From contig CANEYR010000010.1 in assembly GCA_947444055.1 (NCBI GenBank), forward strand, positions 1-64,000: a stretch of 64,000 nucleotides of DNA, read 5' to 3'. Source of the stretch: Planctomycetota bacterium. Its GTDB lineage: Bacteria > Planctomycetota > UBA1135 > UBA2386. The translations under genes and the position numbers were made by a program. This document shows, piece by piece, positions 8,815 to 20,383 of this stretch (position 1 is the first letter of the stretch; each line of letters opens with the position of its first letter). The notes under the pieces were generated by a model. The model searched no databases. It worked only from the letters and a program-made list of their open reading frames with translations, and was not told the DNA's origin.

Positions 8815-10577
8815 GGCAGTGGCTCCCGGTCGCTTTCCAGCGCGCGCGATTCACTCTGCCGTTGCCAGGCCGTGGCGTAGATGCCGCCGAGCGCGAGCAG
8901 ACTGCGGTGATCGCCTTGTTCGATGACGCTGCCGCCAGCCAGCACGAGGATGCAGTCGGAGTCAGCAATCACCGACAAACGGTGGGAAGCGACCAGCAAG
9001 GTGCGGGTGCCACGCTGTTGCTTGATGCCTTGCAGGATGCGGCGCTCGGTCAGTGCATCGACGGCCGAGAGCGTGTCGTCGAGCAAGAGGCCACGGCGAT
9101 CGCTCAGCAGGGCGCGCGCCAAGGAGACGCGTTGTTTCTGGCCACCCGACAGGGTGACGCCGCGTTCGCCGACGATGGTGGCCAAACCGTCGCGCAGCTG
9201 TGGCAGATCCTGGTCGAGGGCGGCGGCGGTAACGGCTTGATCGAGTTCGGCGGTCGGGCTTGGTTCACGCGCGAAGGTGACGTTCGCGGCCACGGTGTCG
9301 CTAAACAAGAACGGCTCTTGCGGCGCCAGCGCGAACAGTTGCCGCAGCCCGCTCGGGTGCAGGTCGAGCACGTCGTGCCCATCGACGAAGATGCTGCCGC
9401 GCGGTGGGTCGTAGTAGCGGAGCAGCAGCGCCAGCAGCGTCGACTTGCCGCTGCCGACCGAGCCGACGAGCCCGAGCTTCTGTCCCGGCGCCAACGTGAA
9501 CGACACGTTGCTCAGCGTCGGCGTCGTGGCCCCAGGGTAGGTGAAGGTCAGGTTGGTGACTTGCAAGCTGCCGAGCAGCGGCGGGGTGGCGCCGGTGGCG
9601 GCCTCGGGGTGCACTTCGAACAGCTCGGCAATGCGAATGCCGGCGGCGTAGGCGCGCGGCAACGTCGCCAGGGTCCAGCCGAGGATCTCCAGCGGGAACG
9701 TCATCAGCCCGAGGTATCCCGAGAACTGAAACAGCTGGCCGACGGTGATCTTGCCGTCGATCACTTGGTAGCCGCCGACGGCGAGCACGCCGAGCATGAC
9801 GAGGCCGCTGGTCGAATGCGTCATCGCGTTGAGCAGGGAACGCAGCCGCACGAGGCGCAGGTTGGCGAGCAGGTACCGCCGGTTCTTGGTCGCCATCGCG
9901 GCGCGTTCGCGCGCGACCGCGTCGAACTGGTGCACGACCCGAATGCCGGCGAAGTCTTCCTGCGCGCGTTGCGACACTTCGGCGATCGCTTCCTGCGACT
10001 TCTTGCTCCAGGCGTGCAGTCGCGGCATCAGCACGCGCATCGCGACGAAGAGCACGCCGAAGCCGCCGAGGCTCGCCAACGTGACGGGCACGTCCATGCC
10101 GAGCATCAACCACATGCCCGCGGGCAAGAGGCAGAGCGTGCTGCCGCCGTGCAGCAGCAACGGTCCCATGACGAAGCGCACCAACTCGACGTCTTGGGTC
10201 AGGCGGCTGGTGACGTCGCCGGTCCTAGCGCGGTCGAACCACGCGATCGGCAGGCGCTGCAAGTGCACGATCAGTTCGTTCTTGAGCTCTTGCTCGACAT
10301 GCCGCGAGGCGTCGATCAGGGTCTTGCGCGAGACGTACCGGCTGGCGCTTTCGATCACCGCCAGCACGAGCAAGAGCCAGCACGTGTCGGCCAGCAGTTG
10401 CTTGCTACCGCCTGCACTCAGATGGTCGAGGGTGTCGCCGAGCAGGCGCGGCATCCACAGCGAGACCGCGGCATGCACGGGCACGAAGGCGGAGCCAACG
10501 CAGACGATGCGCCAGTGACGGACGAGCAGTGCCAACGGGCGGCCAAAGGCGCGGCGGAGCGAACGGTTCCAGGACAA
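8811..10577 (-). CDS. ABC exporter half-transporter, degenerate-site subunit
   Basis: About 588 residues from a TTG at 10577 (SWNRSLRRAFGRPLALLVRH). ATGs at 10643 and further upstream are in frame but would add Arg/His-rich sequence unlike the family, so the start is uncertain. A six-helix membrane domain is followed by an ATPase domain: Walker A GSVGSGKS, signature LSGGQKQR, and Walker B LLLDDTLSAVD, where Asp replaces the catalytic Glu. This is the mark of the degenerate site in heterodimeric exporters such as TM287/288 or LmrCD. It is first in the operon; its partner follows with a 4-base overlap. It is divergent from the prepilin operon. Confidence 0.9.
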   Translation of the reverse strand: MSWNRSLRRAFGRPLALLVRHWRIVCVGSAFVPVHAAVSLWMPRLLGDTLDHLSAGGSKQLLADTCWLLLVLAVIESASRYVSRKTLIDASRHVEQELKNELIVHLQRLPIAWFDRARTGDVTSRLTQDVELVRFVMGPLLLHGGSTLCLLPAGMWLMLGMDVPVTLASLGGFGVLFVAMRVLMPRLHAWSKKSQEAIAEVSQRAQEDFAGIRVVHQFDAVARERAAMATKNRRYLLANLRLVRLRSLLNAMTHSTSGLVMLGVLAVGGYQVIDGKITVGQLFQFSGYLGLMTFPLEILGWTLATLPRAYAAGIRIAELFEVHPEAATGATPPLLGSLQVTNLTFTYPGATTPTLSNVSFTLAPGQKLGLVGSVGSGKSTLLALLLRYYDPPRGSIFVDGHDVLDLHPSGLRQLFALAPQEPFLFSDTVAANVTFAREPSPTAELDQAVTAAALDQDLPQLRDGLATIVGERGVTLSGGQKQRVSLARALLSDRRGLLLDDTLSAVDALTERRILQGIKQQRGTRTLLVASHRLSVIADSDCILVLAGGSVIEQGDHRSLLALGGIYATAWQRQSESRALESDREPLP

Positions 10578-10745
10578 GACGACCCAGCATCGGGCCGCGT
10601 GCGCAGTGTTGCAAATGCCGACACGTCGGTGCGGCGGGCGCATTCTCGCTTTGGGACACGCGCCCTGATCGGCATCACGGGGTTGGCCAAGGATGCCGAT
10701 AACCCGCGGACCATGCCGAAGTCCGACCGTCAGGAGATGCGGCTC

Positions 10746-13700
10746 ATGCGCAGCAACCATTGCAACCAAACCGGCTTCACGTTCGCCGAACTCGCCTTCT
10801 CACTGTTGATCATGGTGATCGGGGCGACCGTCTTGATCAACCATCTGTCCGTCAACTACCAGACGACCAACAGTGAACGGGATCGCGTCTTTGCGTTCAG
10901 CAAGGCGCAGGCGATCCTGTCGGAGATTCAGAACTTCGTCGACCGTGGCGATCTCGAAGCGACCGACCTCGACGTGCTCGATGACGGCATCGTCAACAAT
11001 TACCCGCTGTCGATCCAGACCGACACCCTGGGCGCTCTCGTGCTGCCCGACAATGTCGTGTCGGGCAACATGCAGCGCAATGGCGAGTGGCTGTGGGCTC
11101 GTCGCATCACGGTGCAACCGTTCGCGGGCGTCAACAACCGCAACGTGCGCTACGTCACGGTTCGTGTCTATCGGCGTGACAACCTGGGCGTGGAGCGGGC
11201 GCTTGCTGACTTGTCGGCAGTCGTCAACTCTTCGGGCGAAGTGTTCCCGGCGACCCAGGTGCTCGATGTCTATCTGTTGGCGATCGACAACATCCCCGGC
11301 TGGTGGGTGTTCATGGACTCGATGCGACCCTTCATCGAATCGATGATCACGGACCTCGAGACTCGCAACCCGGGCCTGAAGTTCCGTTCGCATTGGATCA
11401 CGAAGGGCAGCCTCGGGCGCAACGCGGGGTATCGGCCGTATACCAACGTCGAGACCGACAGCCTGTCGGTGATTCCGCACGCTTATCACTACCCAGGCGC
11501 CATGCCAGCCGGCAGTGCGTCGGCGTTCTACTACGTGCCGGACAACATCAAGGCGCGCCTCAACGTCGATGGCACGGAACGCAATGGCTATGACGCGGAT
11601 CTGAACCAGCACCCGTACGCGCTCGCCGACTTCTTCAACCATGGCATGCGCTATCCCGACGAGCTCGCTTTGTGGCAGGCGCGCGTGGACGACATCGAGG
11701 ACCGTGAACAGGAGATCCTGGCTGCGATCGCTGGCGGCACGACGCCGCCCGCTGAGCTGACCGACATGTCGAAGGAGCCGACGTTCCGACTCTTCCTCGA
11801 AGACCTCTACAGCGATCCGGACAAGTACAAGAACGCGTTGGTGATGAACCTGCACGGTGAGCTGCTGCCGATGCCGGCGTTGCGCAACTACAGCGATCCG
11901 GCGAAGAGTCAGGTGGCCTATCCCAACCTTCGCGTCGTCACGCACCCGGAGGAGTTGCGCACGAATCGCGCCGTGGCTGGGGTGACGGATCCACTGCGGT
12001 TCCGCATGTATGCGTTCGGCCATCGCACGAGTGCGGCGGCCTACGCTGGCGCTGCAGTGATGAACGATCCGATGGTTGTGGAATTCGTGGGAGTCAAGCT
12101 GACCCATGCCACCCTGCCAACGAAACTCGCCGCGACGTGCACATTGCAGAACATCCCCGGGCTCGGCCCAGCATCACCCTACGCGACCACCTGGCAGACC
12201 GCCAAGCACTCGACGGACAGTCCTGCCGCCAACGAGATGTTCTATACCGCGGAGTGGGTGCCGCCGGTGTCCGGCGACGAAGGGTTCACGCGTGTGTATC
12301 TCTACAATACGCCGACGGCGTGTACGATCGATGGGGCTGGGCGTGGCCTGGCAAACTCAGAGCGCGCCCGCCTCTACCAAATGGAGTACATCCCGTGCCC
12401 CGTGGTTCCGGGTGTGGGCGCAGCCTTCTCGGCTCGCGACCTGACATCTACCGACAACACGCGGCCGAAGAACACGGCGCGCTGGACGTTGGCACTTGAT
12501 CCGGCGGTACTCACCAACAGCTCCTTCGTCGAGACGGACGGGGACCTCTACAACCCGACCGGTGACGTTCAGCTGCAAGTACGCACCCGCATTGCGACTG
12601 GCCTGCTTGGCGGCAGCACGGACTGGCAGAGCAGCGGCACCATGTGGCCGACGCCGGACGATCCCGACAATCTGTCGGTGACCTATGCGTGGTGGGGGGA
12701 CAGCTTGGATGACGTGCCGTTCACCGAGCGGGCGCAGTTCAACGGCGATCCGCGCCACGTGCCCTACAAGGACTGCTTCATCGGCGATTACGCCAACGCC
12801 TACAACTGGTACCACGACGACCTGAACAACAACTCGGAGCCGTCGATCGCCGATTACACCTGCATCAGCGCGGCCCTAGTCAGGGATCGCTGGGCGGGCG
12901 CCATGTCCTGCGACGTGCCGCGCTACTTCCAGTTGTTGCGCGAAGGTCTGGTCAGAAGCCGTTGCGTCTACACCACGTTGACGGGGTGGTCCTACTACTA
13001 CATGGGCATCGGCAACGACATTGGCTACGACTCGGCGAACGGTTACCCGAGTTCGATCCCGAGCAACATGGTGCCACACGGTTCGACCGGCAGCAGCTTC
13101 ATCAACACGATCACCGGCGCGCGTAGGTATGTGAGGGCGGCGGGGGCGAACTACTGGTGGGGTATCCCATGGCTTGGCGAGCTGGTACCCGACACACACA
13201 TGGCATCGCAGTGGCTCGACACGGCGAGCGGCACCTTGCCGCCGCAGGGCAACCTGATTGCGGGCACCAGTGCCAACCAGTTCTACCAAAGCGCCTGCAA
13301 CGGGGTCTACAACAGCAGCAATCGCTCGGCGTACGGGACCCAGATCTACGACCACCAACAACGCACTTCGAGCTACGGCTGCACGACGTTCTTCAACATC
13401 GGCACCTCGGCGTCCACGTTCCAACACTCTGGGGCGGCCACTGATGGCACCCTGACCGCGGTCGGCACCGAACTGGCTGACAACTACAACATGACGGTGC
13501 CGACTACAGCGCCGGTGTCGAGGCCATTCCGCATCAACATGGCGTCCGCGGTCGCCGAGCACTGGAACAATGCGCCATATACCACTCGCTGCACGGCGAC
13601 TGAGTACAAGCAGTACTACTCGCACGCAGGTGGATCGGGGTCTTCTGTAATCAAGTTGGTTGACAGCACCAACGCGAACGCCGCCTACGTCGTCGTGAAC

Positions 13701-14228
13701 GGCATCAGCAACGCCGTCGACAACGGCACGACGTTCATCGCCAAGTACTCGCTGCTGACGCTCGTGCACACATTCTTCGAAGCGGGCAGTACCACGAACT
13801 CACTGCGAATCGAACAACTGCCGCGCATGGAAATCGAGTCGCCGACCGACATCACCGAGCTGGAGGGGTTCACGAACATCATCATCCAATACGGCGTGGA
13901 CTGGACCCGCTGGGATGGGCTGCCGTACGCGGAGACGGGCACCTTCACGGAGAGTGAGACGATGTTGGAGTACGTGATCCAGTACTCCAACGACGGCGGC
14001 ACCTCGTGGCGGTACGTGCAGGATGACACTGCGGCGACGCCCGGTGAGCGCCCGACGGACACCACCTACATCGTGGCCGATGCAGGCGCTGGCACCGAGG
14101 AGTACGACTGGCCCACGCCGATTGGCGCGTTTCCCGAGGGCTCCTACATGCTGCGAGTCGACTGCTACCGGCAAGGGGCGCAAGTGCACTACTCGTACCA
14201 CCAGACTCGGTTGTTCATCCAACGGTGA
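10746..14228 (+). CDS. giant prepilin-like protein (1160 residues)
   Basis: Start ATG 10746, chosen because AGGAG (10732-10736) lies 9 bases upstream; the ATG at 10737 touches it. The N-terminus has the type III signal TGFTFAELAF followed by a hydrophobic helix: cleavage after Gly, methylated Phe, Glu at +5. Pseudopilins normally have 150-350 residues; this one carries over 1100 residues of Tyr/Asn/Thr-rich extracellular sequence with no domain I recognise, ending in a beta-rich segment (EGSYMLRVDCYRQG). It should be processed by prepilin peptidase and be a minor or tip subunit of a type IV-like pilus or type II secretion pseudopilus. The next gene, 11 bases on, is a second prepilin, so the two form an operon. 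Confidence 0.85.
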   Translation: MRSNHCNQTGFTFAELAFSLLIMVIGATVLINHLSVNYQTTNSERDRVFAFSKAQAILSEIQNFVDRGDLEATDLDVLDDGIVNNYPLSIQTDTLGALVLPDNVVSGNMQRNGEWLWARRITVQPFAGVNNRNVRYVTVRVYRRDNLGVERALADLSAVVNSSGEVFPATQVLDVYLLAIDNIPGWWVFMDSMRPFIESMITDLETRNPGLKFRSHWITKGSLGRNAGYRPYTNVETDSLSVIPHAYHYPGAMPAGSASAFYYVPDNIKARLNVDGTERNGYDADLNQHPYALADFFNHGMRYPDELALWQARVDDIEDREQEILAAIAGGTTPPAELTDMSKEPTFRLFLEDLYSDPDKYKNALVMNLHGELLPMPALRNYSDPAKSQVAYPNLRVVTHPEELRTNRAVAGVTDPLRFRMYAFGHRTSAAAYAGAAVMNDPMVVEFVGVKLTHATLPTKLAATCTLQNIPGLGPASPYATTWQTAKHSTDSPAANEMFYTAEWVPPVSGDEGFTRVYLYNTPTACTIDGAGRGLANSERARLYQMEYIPCPVVPGVGAAFSARDLTSTDNTRPKNTARWTLALDPAVLTNSSFVETDGDLYNPTGDVQLQVRTRIATGLLGGSTDWQSSGTMWPTPDDPDNLSVTYAWWGDSLDDVPFTERAQFNGDPRHVPYKDCFIGDYANAYNWYHDDLNNNSEPSIADYTCISAALVRDRWAGAMSCDVPRYFQLLREGLVRSRCVYTTLTGWSYYYMGIGNDIGYDSANGYPSSIPSNMVPHGSTGSSFINTITGARRYVRAAGANYWWGIPWLGELVPDTHMASQWLDTASGTLPPQGNLIAGTSANQFYQSACNGVYNSSNRSAYGTQIYDHQQRTSSYGCTTFFNIGTSASTFQHSGAATDGTLTAVGTELADNYNMTVPTTAPVSRPFRINMASAVAEHWNNAPYTTRCTATEYKQYYSHAGGSGSSVIKLVDSTNANAAYVVVNGISNAVDNGTTFIAKYSLLTLVHTFFEAGSTTNSLRIEQLPRMEIESPTDITELEGFTNIIIQYGVDWTRWDGLPYAETGTFTESETMLEYVIQYSNDGGTSWRYVQDDTAATPGERPTDTTYIVADAGAGTEEYDWPTPIGAFPEGSYMLRVDCYRQGAQVHYSYHQTRLFIQR

Positions 14229-14239
14229 GGACTTGCGTC

Positions 14240-15274
14240 ATGACTACATGCATTCGTTCGCAGCCATCGGGCTTTTCGATGGTCGAGTTGGTGACCGCCT
14301 CGTCGCTGCTCGGCTTGATGGTCTACGCGGTCTCGACGCTTGCGGTCACGGGCGGTGAGTCGCAGGAGTATGCGCGGCGCATCAATCGCGCTACCGAGGT
14401 CACGCACGACCTGTTGGATCAGATGCGCACGGAGATGGTGTCGTGTGTCCGTATCTTCGGGAACGACACCGAAGGTGCTGAGAACCTGGCTTTGCTCGAT
14501 CTGGTGGGGGCGCCGACACCCATCGGCAGCAGCCGGTTGCCGACGCGAGCAACCGGAGAGGCGTTGCGGCCGGACACGGCCGGTAGCGAGATCACTGGCA
14601 ACTCCCTGTTCATCGCCCGCTTGGCTTGGATGGATCGCTTCGTCTGTACGAGTGGCAACGAGTACATGACCGATGTCTATCGGTGGGTGTACTACTACTT
14701 GACGCCGGAGGACGGCGGGCCGACCGACGGCGAGCCCATCGGGCTCAACATTGTGCGCATCGAGAGCGAGCCAATGCTGAATGCAGCTGGGGTCGATCAG
14801 ATCTCGGATCCGGCCGATCAGGCGGAGGTGTTGCTCCACCTGCTCGGGGGCACGCCGGATGCGATGGGGGTGAGTCGAACGCCGTGTGTTGTGGTGTGGG
14901 AGCGCGGCGCCTTGCCATCGGTGGCAGGTACGTTGCGCATGATCGACGGCACAGATGGGTCCCTCAGTGCGGTTCCGATTGGCACTCGGCCCGACCCGTG
15001 GTCGGTCCTGCGCTCGGAAGCGAGCGTCCCGGGCTTGCTGAGCTACCGGCACCACTCGGTGGCCAGCAACTTCGCCGCGGCGAACTTTGGCGTCGGTCGT
15101 TACTCGGTCAGCAGCGCCGCGAGCGGCGGCTTCCCCCACGGTTTCGAAGTGCAGGTGGTCGGCCCGTCGACGGCACGTCAGACGCTGATTCACTTGGTGG
15201 TGGCGAGCACGAACCGCCGCGGCCACTGGGCTTGGAGCGACGAGCAGTTGGTCTTGGACACCCGCGAACAGTGA
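14240..15274 (+). CDS. prepilin-like protein
   Basis: 344 residues. ATG 14240 is preferred because GAGG (14227-14230) sits 9 bases upstream; a GTG-type extension from 14225 is possible. The N-terminus has SGFSMVELVTA and then a hydrophobic helix (SSLLGLMVYAVSTLAV), the class III prepilin signal with Glu at +5. The remainder resembles PulJ/GspJ-like minor pseudopilins in layout, but I cannot assign a subtype. It follows the giant prepilin with no terminator between, so they are co-transcribed. A strong hairpin closes the unit at 15308-15333. Confidence 0.85.
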   Translation: MTTCIRSQPSGFSMVELVTASSLLGLMVYAVSTLAVTGGESQEYARRINRATEVTHDLLDQMRTEMVSCVRIFGNDTEGAENLALLDLVGAPTPIGSSRLPTRATGEALRPDTAGSEITGNSLFIARLAWMDRFVCTSGNEYMTDVYRWVYYYLTPEDGGPTDGEPIGLNIVRIESEPMLNAAGVDQISDPADQAEVLLHLLGGTPDAMGVSRTPCVVVWERGALPSVAGTLRMIDGTDGSLSAVPIGTRPDPWSVLRSEASVPGLLSYRHHSVASNFAAANFGVGRYSVSSAASGGFPHGFEVQVVGPSTARQTLIHLVVASTNRRGHWAWSDEQLVLDTREQ

Positions 15275-15307
15275 CCCCGCGCACGCGCCTCGGCTAGGTT
15301 GAGGGGG

Positions 15308-15333
15308 GGCGCCCCCTTGGCGCGGGGGGTGCC
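15308..15333 (+). terminator. hairpin closing the prepilin operon
   Basis: GGCGCCCCC (15308-15316) pairs with GGGGGTGCC (15325-15333), nine pairs including one G-U, with an 8-base loop. It begins 33 bases after the prepilin stop. There is no T-run after it, so it may be a pause site, mRNA stabiliser or Rho-assisted end. Confidence 0.5.
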
Positions 15334-15351
15334 AACCTGCGGAATCGACCA

Positions 15352-15380
15352 TTGATCGGGGGTGGGGACCTCCCTACTCT
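15352..15380 (+). promoter_or_regulatory. sigma-70-type promoter of rpoZ
   Basis: TTGATC (15352-15357) and TACTCT (15375-15380) are separated by exactly 17 bases. The -10 box lies 41 bases before the rpoZ ATG, which leaves a short leader. Fit to the consensus is good for a GC-rich genome. Confidence 0.55.
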
Positions 15381-15421
15381 GCTCGGCCCTTCCGATCCCA
15401 TCCCTAGCCAGCAGTACATCC

Positions 15422-15646
15422 ATGGAACTGAGCCTCCCCCAGGAGCTCGTCAAGCAGGTCGGTGGTTCGTTCCGACTCACGGCCTTGTTGCAGAAGCGCG
15501 TCCGCGAGTTGGTGCGCGGCCAGAAGCCCTTGTTCGAAACACGGGAACGCAACTACATCAAGATCGCCAGCGAAGAGCTGAAGCGGGGCTTGATTGAGCT
15601 GGTCGCCGACGAAGAGCAGGGCGGCCCGACTCGCGTCGAGGTCTGA
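15422..15646 (+). CDS. rpoZ: DNA-directed RNA polymerase omega subunit
   Basis: 74 residues. The core segment reads FRLTALLQKRVRELVRG, the conserved omega signature (LTALIQKR-REL--G), followed by KPLFE and a helix containing IASEELKRGLIEL. The length matches the short omega of Planctomycetota. Omega folds around the beta-prime C-terminus and helps core assembly. An in-frame start 20 codons earlier is rejected because it would run through the promoter. It stands alone between a hairpin and a convergent gene, with its own promoter. Confidence 0.85.
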   Translation: MELSLPQELVKQVGGSFRLTALLQKRVRELVRGQKPLFETRERNYIKIASEELKRGLIELVADEEQGGPTRVEV

Positions 15647-15664
15647 GACGGGTTCGCGGGAGAA

Positions 15665-17413
15665 TTAGCGCCGTGATTGGCGGCGCTCGCGTTCGATGGA
15701 TTCGATCGCGGCCAGCAGTTCGGTCGGCGTGCGGGCAATGGCCTTCTTCGTGTTGCCGACGGTGAGATGCGCAACGGGCGCCGCCTCAATCGGGAGTCCG
15801 CTGCGAGCGAGCAGCACGGGGTCGTGCCGAGGATCGAGCGTCTGCACGATGCGCGACGGCACATAGGTCGCGAGCGCGGTGCGGCGTAGTTCGATCAACG
15901 CGGCGCAATCGCGGTCGCCGACCAGCGTCAGAAAGAGCGGCTCGTAGAAGATCAAGTCGACGGTTCGGCCAAAGCCAGCGACGTAGTAACCGTACTCCTT
16001 GTAGTCGTCGGCGAACGACTCCAAGGCCGCCACCGCCTCTTGGTAGAACTCGGGGCGGCGCGACAGATACGAGAGGCGAACCAGCGACTCCGCCATGGCG
16101 GCGTTGTCGAGGATCGAGCGGTTGCGCCGACGCATCGAGCCTTGGTTGCTCGGGTCGTGCAGGATGTCGAAGAAGCCGCCGTTCGGCGCCTTGTGCCGTT
16201 CTAGCGCGCGTTCGGCAATCGCCTCGGCCGGCAGCAGCAGGTCGGCGTCGCCGGTGTTTTGTGACGCATCGATCAAGGCGCGCAGCAGATACGCCTGGTC
16301 GCTGAGCATGCCCGGCAGGTGGTAGGTGCCGTCCCAGTAGTGGAAGACGTCTTGCCCGTTCCACAGATGATCGAGCAGGAAGTGCAGCGTCGTCATCGCT
16401 TGCTCGCGCCATTCAGGGCGCGACAACACGGCGGCGGCTTTCAGCAGGGCCGAGACGGCCAGCGCATTGGCGTGGCAGTAGACGGTGCGATCGAGAGCTG
16501 GCGGCTGGCGGCGGGCGCGTTCGCTCGCATCGCCGACGAAGTAGTCGGCGTCGCCGTTCTGACTGCCCCCGAAGGTGGCCGAATGGCCGTCGCGCATCGT
16601 CGTCGTCATCCATCGCGCGATGCCTTCCGCAGCCGCTCGGTAGGCGGGCTTGCCGAACACTTGGAACGCTTCCAGGTAGGCGCGCAGCACCAGCGCGTTC
16701 TGGTCGAGCAGCTTCTCGTAGTTGGGCGTGTGCCAATCCGGCGTGCGTGAGAAGCGGAAGAAGCCGCCGTCGACGATGTCGTGCAACGGGCTCTCCATCA
16801 TGCGATCGAGCGTCAGCGTGACGACTTCGCGCATGCGTTCGTCGTCGCGCTTCATCACCTGCACGAGGGCGAAGTCGAGCGCCTCGGGGTGCGGGAACTT
16901 GATGCCGTCACCGAAGCCACCGTGCCGATGATCGAACTTCTCGTAAATGGCATCCGCGATGTCGTCGACCATCTCGCGGCGCAGGCGACTGCGAGGTGTG
17001 GCGTTGCGTTCGGTGCGGTGCGCCCACAGTTCGCGCACGCCACGCTGGATGTCGTGTTTGCTCGTCTGCCACGTGGCGCGCACGCGTTCGAGGCGTTGAC
17101 GCAGGGCCTCGGCATCGAGCCAGTTGTCGTGCGCGATCAGTTCGCCATCGGGTGTCAACCACGCGATCGTCGGCCAGCTGCCGGTGCCGTAGCGTTGGTT
17201 GACATCAGGTCGCCGTTCGGCGTCAACGTGAACGGGCACGAAGGCGTCGTTGACGAGCGCCATCACTTGCGGGTCGGCAAAACTCGTCGCCAGCAACTCG
17301 CGGCAGTGTTGGCACCACGGTGCGGTGAGCAGCAGCAACACCGGGCGATCGGCAGCGGCGGCGGCCCTCAGGGTCGCCGGCTCGAAGTGCTGCCATCGGA
17401 TCGGGGTGGTCAT
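15665..17413 (-). CDS. DUF255 thioredoxin-fold / six-hairpin glycosidase-like protein
   Basis: 582 residues of the YyaL/SPATA20 (DUF255) family, somewhat shorter than the usual 650-700. The N-terminal thioredoxin-like domain holds APWCQHCRE, a CxxC at a redox-type position, then GSWPTIAWL. The rest is an (alpha/alpha)6 barrel resembling N-acylglucosamine 2-epimerase, with the family phrases KFPHPEALDFAL, GGFFRFS and YEKLLDQNALVLRAYLEA. No signal peptide, so cytoplasmic. No biochemical role is settled for the family. It converges with rpoZ. Confidence 0.88.
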   Translation of the reverse strand: MTTPIRWQHFEPATLRAAAAADRPVLLLLTAPWCQHCRELLATSFADPQVMALVNDAFVPVHVDAERRPDVNQRYGTGSWPTIAWLTPDGELIAHDNWLDAEALRQRLERVRATWQTSKHDIQRGVRELWAHRTERNATPRSRLRREMVDDIADAIYEKFDHRHGGFGDGIKFPHPEALDFALVQVMKRDDERMREVVTLTLDRMMESPLHDIVDGGFFRFSRTPDWHTPNYEKLLDQNALVLRAYLEAFQVFGKPAYRAAAEGIARWMTTTMRDGHSATFGGSQNGDADYFVGDASERARRQPPALDRTVYCHANALAVSALLKAAAVLSRPEWREQAMTTLHFLLDHLWNGQDVFHYWDGTYHLPGMLSDQAYLLRALIDASQNTGDADLLLPAEAIAERALERHKAPNGGFFDILHDPSNQGSMRRRNRSILDNAAMAESLVRLSYLSRRPEFYQEAVAALESFADDYKEYGYYVAGFGRTVDLIFYEPLFLTLVGDRDCAALIELRRTALATYVPSRIVQTLDPRHDPVLLARSGLPIEAAPVAHLTVGNTKKAIARTPTELLAAIESIERERRQSRR

Positions 17414-17515
17414 CGCGCTGTTTGAATGCGAACCTACGAACGCCTCATCGGCGAATTGCAGCTCGAACTCGTGGATTCCTGCGCCGCGGCGCGCCTGCCG
17501 CGGCCGGCGCAGCCG

Positions 17516-18046
17516 CTACTCGTCGCGTGGGCTGTCGCCGGGCTGGAACGCGCCGAACCCATCGAGGGTCGGTTGCCGCACTTCGATGCGCTCGACGACC
17601 TGCTTCTTGGCCGGCGTGAACGGCAATCGCGGCGCGTCCGCCCACAGGTCTTCTAGTGCGTAGTAGGCCCGCGCCTCTGGCAAGAACAGATGCACGATGA
17701 TGTCGTCGAAGTCCAGCAGCACCCAGTTGGAGTTCTCCGTCTCGAGGCCGCCCGTATTGTGGCGACGCCGCCCGCGCAGCGCCTTGTGTTCGACGTCGAG
17801 TTCTTTGGCGAGGGCTTGGCCTTGGCGCGTGCTCTGCACCGTCGCGACCACGAAGTAGTCGGAGATCACCAAGGTGCTGGCTACGTCAAGGATGACGATG
17901 TCCTTGGCTTGGTGTTCGTCGAGGCGCTGCGCGATTTGCAGCGCGAGGGCGCGGGTGGCGGCGGCGGGGGTGCGTTGGAGGCGCTTGGAAGGTGCGGGGG
18001 CAGGAGTGCTCAAATCGAAAGTCTCGGGGCGTGGAATTGGACGCAC
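17516..18046 (-). CDS. rsfS: ribosomal silencing factor RsfS (Iojap)
   Basis: 176 residues. The core (about 30-150) has DIVILDVASTLVISDYFVVA, then STRQGQALAKEL, NWVLLDFDDIIVHLF and YYALEDLW, all diagnostic of the DUF143/RsfS family. It binds ribosomal protein uL14 on the large subunit and blocks subunit joining when nutrients are scarce. The Pro/Ala-rich first 30 residues and a 30-residue C-terminal tail exceed the usual core; the tail has no recognised function. It stands alone. Confidence 0.93.
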   Translation of the reverse strand: MRPIPRPETFDLSTPAPAPSKRLQRTPAAATRALALQIAQRLDEHQAKDIVILDVASTLVISDYFVVATVQSTRQGQALAKELDVEHKALRGRRRHNTGGLETENSNWVLLDFDDIIVHLFLPEARAYYALEDLWADAPRLPFTPAKKQVVERIEVRQPTLDGFGAFQPGDSPRDE

Positions 18047-18207
18047 AAGGTCGCCGACAAGGATAGCCCGGCGACGGGATGTGGTAACCCCCCGCTTACC
18101 GAGGAGTGTGAAGGAGAGACGAAGAACTTCGGCGAGACCGCCAGGCGAGACCGGGGCTCTCGGCAGGTTCGACGGGGTGCGGCGGCCGCCAAGGGCGATC
18201 GGCCGGG

Positions 18208-20280
<2,073 letters not shown>

Positions 20281-20383
20281 GAATTTGATCGCTGCTCGAG
20301 CGTGATCCCGACACGGAAAAGCGGGGCGGCAGGGTAGTGGGCCGAGCTACGTCGGAGCAAGCGCGACGTGCGTGGCGCGCCGT

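Noticed and set aside
8862-10745. A long open frame on the plus strand across the first ABC gene, in frame with the giant prepilin
   Set aside because: It is antisense to the strongly supported ABC exporter and its translation is Arg/Gln/His-rich. The prepilin signal and ribosome site show the gene really begins at 10746.
17426-17656. A 76-codon open frame on the plus strand overlapping the end of rsfS
   Set aside because: Most of it is antisense to rsfS and it has no ribosome site or domain.
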